Notes under the pieces: model-generated | The model's input: only the letters and a program-made list of their open reading frames with translations | Told to the model about the DNA's origin: nothing | The model's database searches: none | Source of the DNA: Candidatus Poribacteria bacterium | GTDB taxonomy: Bacteria > Poribacteria > WGA-4E > UBA9662 | Assembly: GCA_030748495.1 (NCBI GenBank) | Contig: JASMLX010000004.1 | Location: forward strand, 32,912-96,911 | Length of the DNA stretch: 64,000 nt | Direction: 5' to 3' | In this document: positions 27,096 to 36,979 of the stretch, in pieces | Layout of the letters: every line of letters starts with the position of its first letter | Numbering within the stretch: the stretch's first letter is position 1 | Position numbers and translations under genes: made by a program

Positions 27096-30000
27096 CTACT
27101 CAGAGCCAGATGTCGACTCAATTGATTTTCCTTCTAAAGCATCAAAGTAAACATCTAACCCTTGACGAAACTCCTCCGGCAGCACACGCCCAGACTTACC
27201 TAAAGCTTGCTTGGGAGCACGATTCCGAATAAAAGCCTGGCTACTGTCGTCGCCCATGCCCATTAGTAACAGCGCTGAAGTAGAAGTGGGAGGCACTTTG
27301 ACCACCATCGGTGCATTTGGTATTCGAGCTGTTTCCAGCAGGATTTCAATTACCTCTGATTCTGCGGCAATAGCTTTAGCCCCAGTATCAGGCTGAGCTA
27401 GAATTTCTTCAACCTCCACCATGACTTCTGAAGCATTGATTAACTTGTTAAGATGCCTTTGGATTAACTGTTCCTGTGCATTGGGGAGTTCATCAATCTG
27501 CTTGACCAGGATTTTGGTTCGCTGATGAAGATGCTGTTGGGTTGCTTTCAGTTCATCTGCTTGTGCTCGATAGCCTTCGGCCTCAATGGCCTGTTTAGCT
27601 TGTTCTAACTCTCTGGTCTCTTCGCGCAACAAAATTTGGCGGTCGATAATACGGAGCACCTCGACAATAATCTTTGGTGGCAGGTTGGGTAAGATGATCA
27701 ACTGCATATCTCCCGGCGGTGGTGGTGGCGGCAGAGGACTCACCAACTGTTCGGCCCAACGGTCCAGCGTATCAGCCCAAAATTCTGATTCAATAGTTGA
27801 TTGGCCAACCTGGTTTTGATTGATATCTTCTGATATAGCTCTGATCTGCCGCTTCAAATTAGCCGCCAACATTTCATAAAGTACCCTTGAGTAATTAACT
27901 GATGGTTTACGATCGGCATAAGCTACCATATCTTCCAACAAGGTAAATATAGTTCCAGATTCAGCCACCTGCTGCTCGCCTAATTTGGCTCGTTGGACCT
28001 GATTTTCTACTTCGTTATCAGGTAACCCAAAACCGTCCAGACTACTGATTTCAGCAGCAATATCGATTTGTCGACGAGAGGCGGCTTTCAGTCGTTTGAC
28101 AAAGGTACTGTTTTCAAACCCTAGCAGCAATTGGTTCATATCGCCAGCCAACTCGGCGAAAGCATCCAGCAATTCCTGTTGTTCCTGTACAGCCTGCAGA
28201 ACCAGTTCAGCTGTTTGTGCTGATGGTGGATCACCTTCTTCATTTTCTTGGCCACTTCCCTTTAAAACAGTTACCGGAATTCCCATTCCGCCCAAGACTT
28301 GTGGTGGTTGTCCAGCCGGTTCGCTCTCGTTGAAACCAGATTCGAAATCCAAAACCAACGGGGTCGGATTAGCCGGCAGATAACCCGGTTTCCCGTCGGG
28401 CGGTTCACTCCGATCCACGTTTACATCACCTCCCGGGTTATTCGGATCTTCGGGCGTCTCTTCCAGACCTTCCGGCGGTTTCTTGCTGTCCGGTCCGTAT
28501 TTATCGGCTTTTTCCAGACCACGGTCTTCGCCTCCTATCGGTGCGGGTGGTCCTTCCTCCGCTTCTTGTTGTCCCTGCCCCGGTTCAGTGGGGGCAGTCA
28601 GGTCAGACTGGGGCAGCGTTTCTGCCGTTTCTGTTGGTGTTCCCGGTGCCTCAGCTGCCTGAGCTAGTAAATCAGCCACTGAAGGCATCTGCTCTGCGGC
28701 AATCTCTTTCAGTTGTTGTAAGATCTCCGCCCAGGACTCCAGCTGATTGGGGTCAAATTCTTCGTTCTTGGTCGCTTCCTGAACCAACTCAGCGCCCAAC
28801 TCAATCAGGCTTTCCAGCATGGCCGCATTCGCTGTCTCGGCAGCAGCCTGTTGCTGAATTTGCTGTCGCACCGCCGGATCGTCCAAGGATTCAGTGGACA
28901 GGTTGCTGAGTTCCCGGTTGGCTTGATTCAGTTGCAGCTCTTTATCATAAACCTCCTGCGCTGCATTAACCCACAATGCCATCTGCTCCGCTAACCACTT
29001 GAAGTGTTCCGCCGGTGTTAAGACATGAAGCACCACATCAGGAGAGTAAACCCGTTGACGCTGGGGCAGATAGTCCTCGACAAAAGCTCGTAAACGTAAA
29101 CTTTGTGGTCTTACCTTCTCTTTTCCAGCCGAAAAGGTGGCGGTAGTCGACATCTGTTGCTGATCTGGGCCGCCTGCGGCTACTATCTTTTCACCTGTCG
29201 ACGGTTCCGGGTTTTGGACCGGATCGACAATGCCCTCCCATTCTAACCCTATAAGCTTGACACCGAAATCGTCACCAGCTTGAATTCCGAAAGCCAATAC
29301 TTGATTAGATAAAATCACCTGGTTGTTTTTCAATTTGTTGAAGTTGACGGTTGGCGCTTCGTCGTCCACAGCCTGTAAGCGCAAAGTCTGAGGTTGCAGT
29401 GCCGTCAAGCCAAATTGATCGATCCAGCTAAGCTGATAGGCGATACCGGTGGTCACATTGAGGGCTTCAGTTGTTATTTCCGGCCCGTTCACCGCCTGAA
29501 TTTTTCCGTTCAAAGTGGCTTCAGACAGGTTGCGCGTAGCCCTGGCCTTAAAAACAGCGGTACTGCCTCTGACCAAATTAATGCTGCCACCACGCGCGTC
29601 TTGGAGACGAGGGGTAGGCAACTGCAGATAGGCCGGCAATTGGGCTTCGGCCGTTAGATCGGTCAGCGCCGGTCGCATTTTAGGAGAAATTGGAATCGAC
29701 CGCCGAGCGTCCCCAACCCTTACTAAGATCCCGCCTTCTGCCGTCTGCGGTGGTATATCAAATTGATAGGTTAAATTGTCACGTTCAGCTACAATTGGCA
29801 GTTGCTTGCCAAACTGAGCCTGTCCGGTATCCGGCTTGCGAGGAGAATCTTGTTTCAGTTCGGCCTCCAGGCTAAAGGGTTCGGCGTAAGCCACCACTCT
29901 GGCTTCAGCTTGACCTGCCAACTGAGCGAAGGTGTATCGTTCAATATTTCGCCAGGGCATTAACCAACGTGCCAGAGCATTGCTGCCAGCAGCGGGTAGC

Positions 30001-30560
30001 AAGATGTTAAGTGTAACTATTAAAAGCAGAGGGATAGCCGCCAGAACAGCCCAGAGCCGGTGTTTCGGATGTGGAACAGCTTCTGATAAGTCGTATTTTT
30101 CCAGCTCAGTATCTACCTGGCGCATAGCGGCCGCAATTAAGGGCACCGATGTGTACATCGGACGCGAACTGTATTGTGGTGATTGGATCTGTGCTAACTC
30201 CACGATACCCAGCAGTTGGTCACCAAAACGGGGAAACTTGCCACGTAAGAGCCGTGCCACCTGATCAAACCGGCGGTGACACCATACCCAATAGTGGTAT
30301 TTAAGCGGGAATAGGATTACCGTTCCCACACTTCCCGCCACTAAAATAAGAACTCTCAGCAGAGAAGGGGTATCAAACAATCGATCCAATCCGAAAACCA
30401 GCAGATAAGAGAGGGATAAGCCAAATAGAGCCGCCAAAGCAGCCTCAGCTAATTTGATCATCCAAACCCGCTGACGATACTGTTCGAGGGCGGTCTGCAT
30501 CCGCGGTGGGAGAAGGATATCGGTTTGTTGTATCGGGTCTTGGACCGGTGTTTGGTTCAT
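27096..30560 (-). CDS. Large DUF4175-like membrane protein
   Basis: A 1154-residue protein. Two transmembrane helices lie near residues 38-85 (AALAALFGLSLSYLLVFGL; VLILVAGSVGTVILFPL) and a third near 168-190 (LWAVLAAIPLLLIVTLNILL). The rest is outside the cytoplasm: beta-rich repeats (VRVGDARRSIPIS, FGIQAGDDFGVKLIGLEW), then helical coil segments and a Pro/Glu/Gly-rich linker. The order matches DUF4175-type proteins of planctomycetes and proteobacteria that accompany MoxR/BatA genes. A scaffold linking the inner membrane to periplasmic partners is likely. It begins 39 bp after the vWA gene. Function is not established for the family. Confidence 0.75.
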   Translation of the reverse strand: MNQTPVQDPIQQTDILLPPRMQTALEQYRQRVWMIKLAEAALAALFGLSLSYLLVFGLDRLFDTPSLLRVLILVAGSVGTVILFPLKYHYWVWCHRRFDQVARLLRGKFPRFGDQLLGIVELAQIQSPQYSSRPMYTSVPLIAAAMRQVDTELEKYDLSEAVPHPKHRLWAVLAAIPLLLIVTLNILLPAAGSNALARWLMPWRNIERYTFAQLAGQAEARVVAYAEPFSLEAELKQDSPRKPDTGQAQFGKQLPIVAERDNLTYQFDIPPQTAEGGILVRVGDARRSIPISPKMRPALTDLTAEAQLPAYLQLPTPRLQDARGGSINLVRGSTAVFKARATRNLSEATLNGKIQAVNGPEITTEALNVTTGIAYQLSWIDQFGLTALQPQTLRLQAVDDEAPTVNFNKLKNNQVILSNQVLAFGIQAGDDFGVKLIGLEWEGIVDPVQNPEPSTGEKIVAAGGPDQQQMSTTATFSAGKEKVRPQSLRLRAFVEDYLPQRQRVYSPDVVLHVLTPAEHFKWLAEQMALWVNAAQEVYDKELQLNQANRELSNLSTESLDDPAVRQQIQQQAAAETANAAMLESLIELGAELVQEATKNEEFDPNQLESWAEILQQLKEIAAEQMPSVADLLAQAAEAPGTPTETAETLPQSDLTAPTEPGQGQQEAEEGPPAPIGGEDRGLEKADKYGPDSKKPPEGLEETPEDPNNPGGDVNVDRSEPPDGKPGYLPANPTPLVLDFESGFNESEPAGQPPQVLGGMGIPVTVLKGSGQENEEGDPPSAQTAELVLQAVQEQQELLDAFAELAGDMNQLLLGFENSTFVKRLKAASRRQIDIAAEISSLDGFGLPDNEVENQVQRAKLGEQQVAESGTIFTLLEDMVAYADRKPSVNYSRVLYEMLAANLKRQIRAISEDINQNQVGQSTIESEFWADTLDRWAEQLVSPLPPPPPPGDMQLIILPNLPPKIIVEVLRIIDRQILLREETRELEQAKQAIEAEGYRAQADELKATQQHLHQRTKILVKQIDELPNAQEQLIQRHLNKLINASEVMVEVEEILAQPDTGAKAIAAESEVIEILLETARIPNAPMVVKVPPTSTSALLLMGMGDDSSQAFIRNRAPKQALGKSGRVLPEEFRQGLDVYFDALEGKSIESTSGSE

Positions 30561-30599
30561 ATAGATTTCCCTGTTGCTGTCTTGGTTATGCTATCTCGG

Positions 30600-32801
30600 C
30601 TATACGGTACCAACAATTTTCCGCCCAATCCAGAACAAACATAACAACAGGATCAAGAATCCTGCCCAGAGTGGATGAGCCCAGATGCGAGCACGCTGAA
30701 TAATGGGTTCCGGCTCAGGTATAGCGGCCAGGTCATCCAGTAGCAGCGACACATCAGGCACCGACACCAGTCTCCCATTGGTCACGCTGGCGATTTCCCC
30801 CAATACGTCAAAGCGAGCCAGACGTCCTTTCCGCTCCCGGTTTAACCCCTGCACGGAGAGATCAGTTTGGACCGAGGCCCCGGTTTCAACGCAACTCACT
30901 ACCAATCGGTATGTACCGGGCTCTTTGGGGGTAAATGATCCCACAAACAGGCCCCAGGCGTCTTCCTGGCCCGGTTGAAGTCGGACGGTTTCAGTCTTAC
31001 CAGATGGAGAAATAGCTTGTACCATAACGGTGCCCTGATCGAGCGGACCACCCACGCGATCCAGCACATTGGCGTTGAGTGAAACCATGTCGTCGACTCG
31101 CGGGTTGTCCGGCGAAAAGAATAAACGGATTAACTGGCCCTGGGCCATCTGCCGCCGATAGGCCATCCAACGGGTTACTTGTCCCCAGAAGCGGTAGTGA
31201 TACCGGTCTTCTATACCTTCACGCCAACGCCAGGCACTGTCAGTTCCCATAAAAAGGATTTTTCCCGTCCCGTAAGTCTTGGTCACAATCAGAGGCACAC
31301 GTCCGGAAGCAGTCATTTCCTGATCGTGCATGGCTAAAGTTTCGCTACCGGCTTTGGCTCTTTGCACCGCCGCATACCAGTGAAAACCGGGCAGGGTGCG
31401 CCAAATGTGTGAATTGTCCTGATCGGTTTCTTCCAATCGTGTCAGTAGACTTCGCTGGCCGGATTGGGTCAATACAAAATGTCCGGCCGCACGGGTACCC
31501 ACACCACGTGGCCTGGCATTGTCCATCACCACCGGATAAAGATCGGCCAGTGGTCCCGACAGAAGAGATCGCTGTTTTCCCCTCCGACCCGGCATAAAAA
31601 CCAATCCTGCCGCCTGGGTACTAACCAACTGTCTCAGGTCTTTGACTTGTTGGGTAGTCAATTGGTTGGGCCCAACGCCCACATCACCCAGGAATACGAC
31701 GTCAAAACGTGTCAGTTCACTGGCAGTCGGAAAACGTTTGATGTATGTCCGCCCACCGCCCATTTTAGATAGCTCTGGATGGAAGAGAAGACAGGTAACC
31801 TCTACCCCTGGATCTCGCTCCAACGCATTACGCAGGTAGCGGAACTCCCAACGGGGGTAGTTCTCGATTACCAATACTTTCAGCTCTTCCTGGCGGATTG
31901 AGATGGGGGCTGAAATCTGATTGTTATCGGTAATTAAATCCTGTTTATCTGCAGGTAGACGCATAGTCAAAGTGTAATCCCCGCTGGCGAGTGGTGTCCA
32001 AACCATGTCTTGCTGAACCTGACCCATAGCTGGTAAACGGACGGTTTTGGACAGGGTCTGTTTATCATTGACGCTCAAGACCACACTGATGTCATGATCT
32101 TGTCCCAGAGTGCTTTTCAGAACAAAAGGGATACGCAGCGGTTTGTTTAGGATGCCAAAGGTAGGAAGGTCCATTCGGACCAATTCGAGGTCCGGTAAGG
32201 GCACCTGACTCCCAACGCCAACCGCGAAGACCGGAATTCCCTTCATACGAAAACGGGTGGCGGCTTCAACTGGTGGTTTCCCCTCGTTCCAGTCGCCGTC
32301 AGACAACACCACCACTCCGCGCAGATTGGTATGATTGCCCAGCACCCGCGACAATCCGGTGTGTAAATCAGTCGCGCTTTCAGCCGGATTTAATTTCGAT
32401 GAAAAGGGCTCAATGATAACGTTTAATCCTTCGTCAACCGACTTCCAGACGGATTCGGAAATTAACGGTGCAATAGTTTCGGCCCGACTTTTGGGTGGCC
32501 TGGAGATATCGGTATCGTCAACCACATCTTTGGTCTTCATGCTATTGGACTGATCCCACAAAACAACCAGATTTGATAACTTTTCAAAAGGCTCTTCAGA
32601 TAACCATTCGGGTTGATACAAAGTGGCAATAACCAGGCCAACCAGCACCAAACGCAGCAACTCCAGAATGCCGATGCCTCTTCGATAACCGGAGCGATGC
32701 CAGGCCAATCCGCATAAGGTGACGGTTAGGATCAGCAGGGCTAGGCCTATAAACAAGACCATACCGGATGGAATGAATGAAAGGCCTTGTTGGTTTGGCA
32801 T
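30600..32801 (-). CDS. Membrane von Willebrand A / amidotransferase-like protein
   Basis: A 733-residue protein. Two N-terminal transmembrane helices (MVLFIGLALLILTVTLCGLAW and LLRLVLVGLVIATLYQP) are followed by a vWA-type domain with MIDAS-like WDQSNSM and VVVLSDGDWNEG. The middle (LKVLVIENYPRWEFRYLRNAL, FDVVFLGDVGVG, GLVFMPGRRGK) resembles the class I glutamine-amidotransferase-like fold found in planctomycete vWA proteins, without a clear catalytic Cys. A helix near 705-728 anchors the C-terminus. Its ATG overlaps the stop of the BatA-like gene by one base (TAATG), implying coupled translation. Probably the second vWA partner of a BatA/BatB-like pair. Confidence 0.82.
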   Translation of the reverse strand: MPNQQGLSFIPSGMVLFIGLALLILTVTLCGLAWHRSGYRRGIGILELLRLVLVGLVIATLYQPEWLSEEPFEKLSNLVVLWDQSNSMKTKDVVDDTDISRPPKSRAETIAPLISESVWKSVDEGLNVIIEPFSSKLNPAESATDLHTGLSRVLGNHTNLRGVVVLSDGDWNEGKPPVEAATRFRMKGIPVFAVGVGSQVPLPDLELVRMDLPTFGILNKPLRIPFVLKSTLGQDHDISVVLSVNDKQTLSKTVRLPAMGQVQQDMVWTPLASGDYTLTMRLPADKQDLITDNNQISAPISIRQEELKVLVIENYPRWEFRYLRNALERDPGVEVTCLLFHPELSKMGGGRTYIKRFPTASELTRFDVVFLGDVGVGPNQLTTQQVKDLRQLVSTQAAGLVFMPGRRGKQRSLLSGPLADLYPVVMDNARPRGVGTRAAGHFVLTQSGQRSLLTRLEETDQDNSHIWRTLPGFHWYAAVQRAKAGSETLAMHDQEMTASGRVPLIVTKTYGTGKILFMGTDSAWRWREGIEDRYHYRFWGQVTRWMAYRRQMAQGQLIRLFFSPDNPRVDDMVSLNANVLDRVGGPLDQGTVMVQAISPSGKTETVRLQPGQEDAWGLFVGSFTPKEPGTYRLVVSCVETGASVQTDLSVQGLNRERKGRLARFDVLGEIASVTNGRLVSVPDVSLLLDDLAAIPEPEPIIQRARIWAHPLWAGFLILLLCLFWIGRKIVGTV

Positions 32802-34876
32802 TATGAAAACTCCTGTCTTGTGCCACGATCAACCGTCGCTAAGCCGTCAGTTTGGTGTTCTGGTTTGGTCTCCGGCAGGCATAGTATCGCTTCAGTGATC
32901 AGTGCTAAAACCATCAAAACAAGAAAGATGCGCCAGATTTCATTGTCTAAAGAGGCCTTGTCGCCAACGGCATCGTCAATGCGTTGATAGGATAGACCGT
33001 CGAATAAGGCGTCAACTGAAGCCACCGGTGTTGACGGAGATATATCTTCACTGAGACTCCGATTGATCGCCGTCCAGTAGTCGCCATTCTGGTAGACGCC
33101 GGCTTGCAGACCACGTTGGGATATGCCTGCCCCAGTACCAACAGGGGCGATCGATTTCCAATCGGCCGGATTAGGTAGGGCATCAACTGAAGCATCAATC
33201 TGAGCGGCGAAAGCCAAGGCCCGGCACCCATCAGTCAGTGCTCTCTGCAACATAATATAGAAGACTACACCATCCCGTTCCAGAGAAGAGAATTGTGCTG
33301 TGGGTAGCGTAGCCGAGAAATAGAGACTGCCCCTGTCAGTGGGTACGCGCAGAAGCAACGATTGATCGTCACTCAATCTGGCTAACACCGAACTGGACCA
33401 TGCCGACATATCGTGGTTGATGGCCCTATACTGGTAAGTTCTCAGATCATTGACCGGCAAAGATTCGCCACTATTGGCATGAGACAGTAGATCGGCATCG
33501 CTACGCCACCAGGAGACCTTAGACGACTCACCCTTTAACTGTTGCCAGTTGCCCCAATTGTAGCCGAAAAAGTCCGATTTGCCATCAGCCTCGCGCTGAG
33601 TAGGTGGAAAAAACATGACAACGCCTCCTGCTTTCACGAAACTAGCAATCTGCTCAGCGACCAAGCCACCGGGTAATAGGGCTTGCCAAACAAGCAGACC
33701 TGTTTCGCCCCAATCAATCCCAGCCACGCCGTCGGTTGATATTATTTCAGCCATGTTCTGTAAGCCCAACTCGGAAGAGATGGCTAACCCTCGACGAAAA
33801 GCTGTCCCTATTTTTGGTTGATCAGTAACAATGATCGCCTTACGAACGAGCGGCGGGGAAAAAGTAAAGTAAAACTGGTTATCTTGCGGGTTAGCGTCGC
33901 CCGGTAAACTTGCCTGGCCCCAGCCAGAACGCAATTTCCCATCGATGGGAATCCGATGGCCCTGCAGGGAAGCCCCCTGTTGATCCAATTCCATCTCAAC
34001 GACGGATTTGACGTTATTGACTGTCAATTCGACTGGGATGCGGTTGATATTGCTCCCAGCCTCTGCCCCCGATTTGTCAGACTTGAGTGTCAAATCGAGG
34101 ACTAACTCAGTTTGGCTACCAATGGGCTGAAGTTTTACATTATCGACTCGTACCGATAAATTTCCCGCTGGAGAATCGGCATAGGAGAGCAAAAAAAGGT
34201 GTACTCCTTTGAGTTGGCCAAACTGTTCCCGAATCACAGGCCAACGACCGCTGTTGGCATCCCAATCGTTCTGCTGTAGGTCGGAGCAGATCCAGATATC
34301 CACCCGACCAGATTTGTTCGCCTTTAAATAAACCAATGTGGCTTCCAGCATTTGAGGAACGTCAGCACTGGTTGCCGTACCAGCAACCATGGGCAAATCG
34401 AGCAGATCGCTCAACGATTCAACCGTTTGTGCCTGATCGCTGGCGCTATCGATCAGTACCAGTTGGTTGCCGTACCCGCGTTTTTTCAGCAGTTCAGCCA
34501 GCTTGCTTAGTCCCGTTGAGCGCTTTGACTGGCCGGTCTGAATATCTTGTGCCCCCATACTGGCCGATCGATCCAGGAGTATCAAGGTCGCGTCCGGCTT
34601 ACCCATCCCGCTTCGGCTCAACCAGCCGCTGGCCATCGGTCGGCTACAGACGAAAATAATGGCCGCCACAGCCAGCATGCGCATTAACATGATCAGCAAA
34701 TAGCGTAGCCGAGCCATCCCTTTGTTCATTCGTTCGGCACTGACCAGAAACATCATTGCGGCCCATTCAACGGTATTGTGTCGACGCTGATGAATCAGGT
34801 GAATTATGATTGGTAGTGCAACCAGAGGCAAAGTGGCTAAAACTAAAGGGCTCAGAAAACTCATAAATAAATTCAA
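32801..34876 (-). CDS. BatA-like membrane protein with vWA-type domain
   Basis: A 691-residue protein. The first 80 residues match the BatA N-terminus: FLSPLVLATLPLVALPIIIH, the HLIHQRRHNTVEWAAMMFL signature, and a second helix LRYLLIMLMRMLAVAAIIFV. A vWA-type fold with MIDAS-like LLDRSASMG follows at about residues 100-108. The C-terminus has a last transmembrane helix (IFLVLMVLALITEAILCLP). BatA proteins bind metal ions through this domain and act with MoxR ATPases in the envelope; in Bacteroides they were linked to aerotolerance. The gene follows the DUF58 gene by 45 bp and is coupled to the next vWA gene. Confidence 0.87.
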   Translation of the reverse strand: MNLFMSFLSPLVLATLPLVALPIIIHLIHQRRHNTVEWAAMMFLVSAERMNKGMARLRYLLIMLMRMLAVAAIIFVCSRPMASGWLSRSGMGKPDATLILLDRSASMGAQDIQTGQSKRSTGLSKLAELLKKRGYGNQLVLIDSASDQAQTVESLSDLLDLPMVAGTATSADVPQMLEATLVYLKANKSGRVDIWICSDLQQNDWDANSGRWPVIREQFGQLKGVHLFLLSYADSPAGNLSVRVDNVKLQPIGSQTELVLDLTLKSDKSGAEAGSNINRIPVELTVNNVKSVVEMELDQQGASLQGHRIPIDGKLRSGWGQASLPGDANPQDNQFYFTFSPPLVRKAIIVTDQPKIGTAFRRGLAISSELGLQNMAEIISTDGVAGIDWGETGLLVWQALLPGGLVAEQIASFVKAGGVVMFFPPTQREADGKSDFFGYNWGNWQQLKGESSKVSWWRSDADLLSHANSGESLPVNDLRTYQYRAINHDMSAWSSSVLARLSDDQSLLLRVPTDRGSLYFSATLPTAQFSSLERDGVVFYIMLQRALTDGCRALAFAAQIDASVDALPNPADWKSIAPVGTGAGISQRGLQAGVYQNGDYWTAINRSLSEDISPSTPVASVDALFDGLSYQRIDDAVGDKASLDNEIWRIFLVLMVLALITEAILCLPETKPEHQTDGLATVDRGTRQEFS

Positions 34877-34921
34877 AAAACTCCGAAGACGTTTAGTCAG
34901 TTGCTGATCCGGTTGCTGGGC

Positions 34922-35830
34922 TTACCTTTTTCCGCGTTGCCGCCCAATCAGAAAACGTGCTAGAACCTGGTCTACCGGATCAAGCAAGTTCACTCGATGA
35001 TAGTCGACTGCCGCCTCCAGCATCACATCAGCTAAATCAGACAAATAGTCAGACATCGATTGCTGGTATTGTCTGGCGATCAGATTAGGATCAGCCATAA
35101 TTGGAACACCACCCTCCAGGTCTATAAAACGGGTGGGTTGATCGAAGTCAAAGTCGATTTCTGTCTGATCAATTAAATGGAAAACAACCACATCGTGTTT
35201 GCGAAATCGCAAGTGCTGAAAACAGCCCCTTAAAAGCTCTGGTTCGATATACAGGTCGGAAATGACCACTATCAATGCGCGCTGATGGGTACTTTCCGCT
35301 GCCTGATGCAGGGATTCAGCCAATCCCGTTTCACCTTCTGCTTTCAGGTCTGCCAGGGTGTCAAGTACCAGACGTAAATGAGCCGAGCCTCGTTTGGGTT
35401 GAATTTCGGTGTGAAATCCTTTATCCGCTCCATATAGCCCTACCGCATCACCTTGTCGTGAAGCCAAATAGGCGAGTGTTCCAGCCATTGATCGGGTATA
35501 GTCGATTTTTGCCACGCCGTCGACAGAAAAGTTAAGAGAACCGCTGGTATCGACGACCAGATAGAGACGAAGGTTGGTATCAGCCTCGAATTCCTTAATA
35601 TAATAACGGTCAGAACGGCCCCAAGCGCGCCAATCCATACGCCGGGTGTCATCTCCAGGCACATATTTTCGATATTCGGCGAACTCCAAACTCGAGCCTC
35701 GTAACGAACTGCGGTGGCGACCGGAAACACTGCCTAACATCGGGATGCGGGCCTCTAACCATAATCCTGACAAACGGGCCAAAACCTTGATGTCTATAAA
35801 ATTGTGTCGACCCTCCGATTTTTGCCGCAC
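34922..35830 (-). CDS. DUF58 protein (MoxR-associated)
   Basis: A 302-residue soluble protein with the DUF58 hallmark: SSLEFAEYRKYVPGDD, then RRMDWRAWGRSD, YYIKEFEADTN and YLVVDTSGSL, the last being a vWA-like metal site. DUF58 proteins are regularly encoded beside MoxR AAA+ ATPases and BatA-type proteins and are thought to be client or adaptor partners of the ATPase. Length and motifs are normal. The start is only 7 bp after the stop of the MoxR gene, so the two are cotranscribed and probably translated together. Confidence 0.93.
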   Translation of the reverse strand: MRQKSEGRHNFIDIKVLARLSGLWLEARIPMLGSVSGRHRSSLRGSSLEFAEYRKYVPGDDTRRMDWRAWGRSDRYYIKEFEADTNLRLYLVVDTSGSLNFSVDGVAKIDYTRSMAGTLAYLASRQGDAVGLYGADKGFHTEIQPKRGSAHLRLVLDTLADLKAEGETGLAESLHQAAESTHQRALIVVISDLYIEPELLRGCFQHLRFRKHDVVVFHLIDQTEIDFDFDQPTRFIDLEGGVPIMADPNLIARQYQQSMSDYLSDLADVMLEAAVDYHRVNLLDPVDQVLARFLIGRQRGKR

Positions 35831-35837
35831 GATGATC

Positions 35838-36860
35838 CTACCCCTCTTTGACTAATTCGTCTACTAACCTTTGTACAATTTGCCGGCTACTCACCCCTTC
35901 CGACTCAGCCCCGAATGAGGTAATGACTCGGTGTATCAAAACGGGTTCCGCGACCGCCAGCACATCTTCCAATCGCGTCATGTAACTTCCCAGTAGAGCC
36001 GCCCTCGATTTGGCACCTAAAATCAGGTATTGGACCGCCCTGGGACCGGCTCCCCAGCTAATTAAAGGCTTGACCCATTCCGGGGCTGAGTCGCCGTTAG
36101 GCCGGGTACGACGAACCAGATGAGCGGCAAATTCGTAGATATGATCTGGAACAGGAAGTCGCCGTACCAGATCCTGAAACAACTGGACATTCTCTCCATC
36201 AATAATATGGTCTAATTTAGGAATGGCATTGCCAGTGGTCGTCCGCGCAATCTCGATTTCCTCTTCTAGCTTGGGATAGTCTACCTCGATCATAAACATG
36301 AATCGATCCAGTTGTGCTTCGGGCAAGGGATAAGTGCCTTCTTGCTCAATCGGATTCTGGGTAGCCAAAACAAAGAACGGCTCGTCTAAAGTATATGTTC
36401 GACCGACCACGGTGATACGATGTTCCTGCATGGCTTCCAGCATGGCAGCTTGAGTTTTGGAAGGCGCACGGTTGACTTCATCAGCTAAAACGATGTTGGC
36501 GAATATCGGTCCCTGTGCAAACTCAAACTCGCGACGCCCCGACCCCGACTCCTGCAGAATATCGGTGCCAGTGATATCCATGGGCATTAAATCGGGTGTG
36601 AATTGAATCCGGCTGAAACTCAGGTCCATGGTTTCGGCCAAACGACGGATTAAGAGCGTCTTAGCCAGGCCAGGAACTCCCATCAAAAGGGCGTGCCCAC
36701 GGGCAAACAAACAGATAGCCAGCTGTTCAATCACCGATTGCTGACCCACAATCACCTTGCCTAGCTCCTGGCACATTCTCTTGTAGTCTGTCCTCAATTT
36801 ATCGATAGCAACCACATCGTCGGCCTGCATCTGGTTACTTGACGGTTCTATTTTTATCAA
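35838..36860 (-). CDS. MoxR-family AAA+ ATPase
   Basis: MoxR ATPases act as chaperones that remodel vWA-domain partners, here presumably the DUF58 and vWA products downstream. Visible motifs: Walker A GVPGLAKTLL, Walker B IVLADEVNRAP, sensor 1 PFFVLATQNPIEQEGTYPLP and the C-terminal lid GPRAVQYLILGAKSRA. The start is uncertain: a TTG at 36860 is preceded by GAGGGA about 7 nt upstream, an ATG at 36830 matches the usual family length, and an ATG at 36953 would add an odd unconserved extension. With the TTG the product has about 340 residues. It heads the eight-gene row down to 21797. Confidence 0.93.
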   Translation of the reverse strand: MIKIEPSSNQMQADDVVAIDKLRTDYKRMCQELGKVIVGQQSVIEQLAICLFARGHALLMGVPGLAKTLLIRRLAETMDLSFSRIQFTPDLMPMDITGTDILQESGSGRREFEFAQGPIFANIVLADEVNRAPSKTQAAMLEAMQEHRITVVGRTYTLDEPFFVLATQNPIEQEGTYPLPEAQLDRFMFMIEVDYPKLEEEIEIARTTTGNAIPKLDHIIDGENVQLFQDLVRRLPVPDHIYEFAAHLVRRTRPNGDSAPEWVKPLISWGAGPRAVQYLILGAKSRAALLGSYMTRLEDVLAVAEPVLIHRVITSFGAESEGVSSRQIVQRLVDELVKEG

Positions 36861-36979
36861 ATTCTTCCCTCGATTTAAGATTGAGATTGAAATTCTAATA
36901 TTGGTTTGTGAATTCAACTGAAAAGCACTTATATACAGGCTTTGATACGACAACTACACGATAGTTGTAAGATTTTAGT

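Noticed and set aside
28096..28909. Several long plus-strand frames opposite the DUF4175-like gene
   Set aside because: They arise from Pro/Gln/Gly-rich codons in the opposite strand, show no domains and lack starts with ribosome sites.
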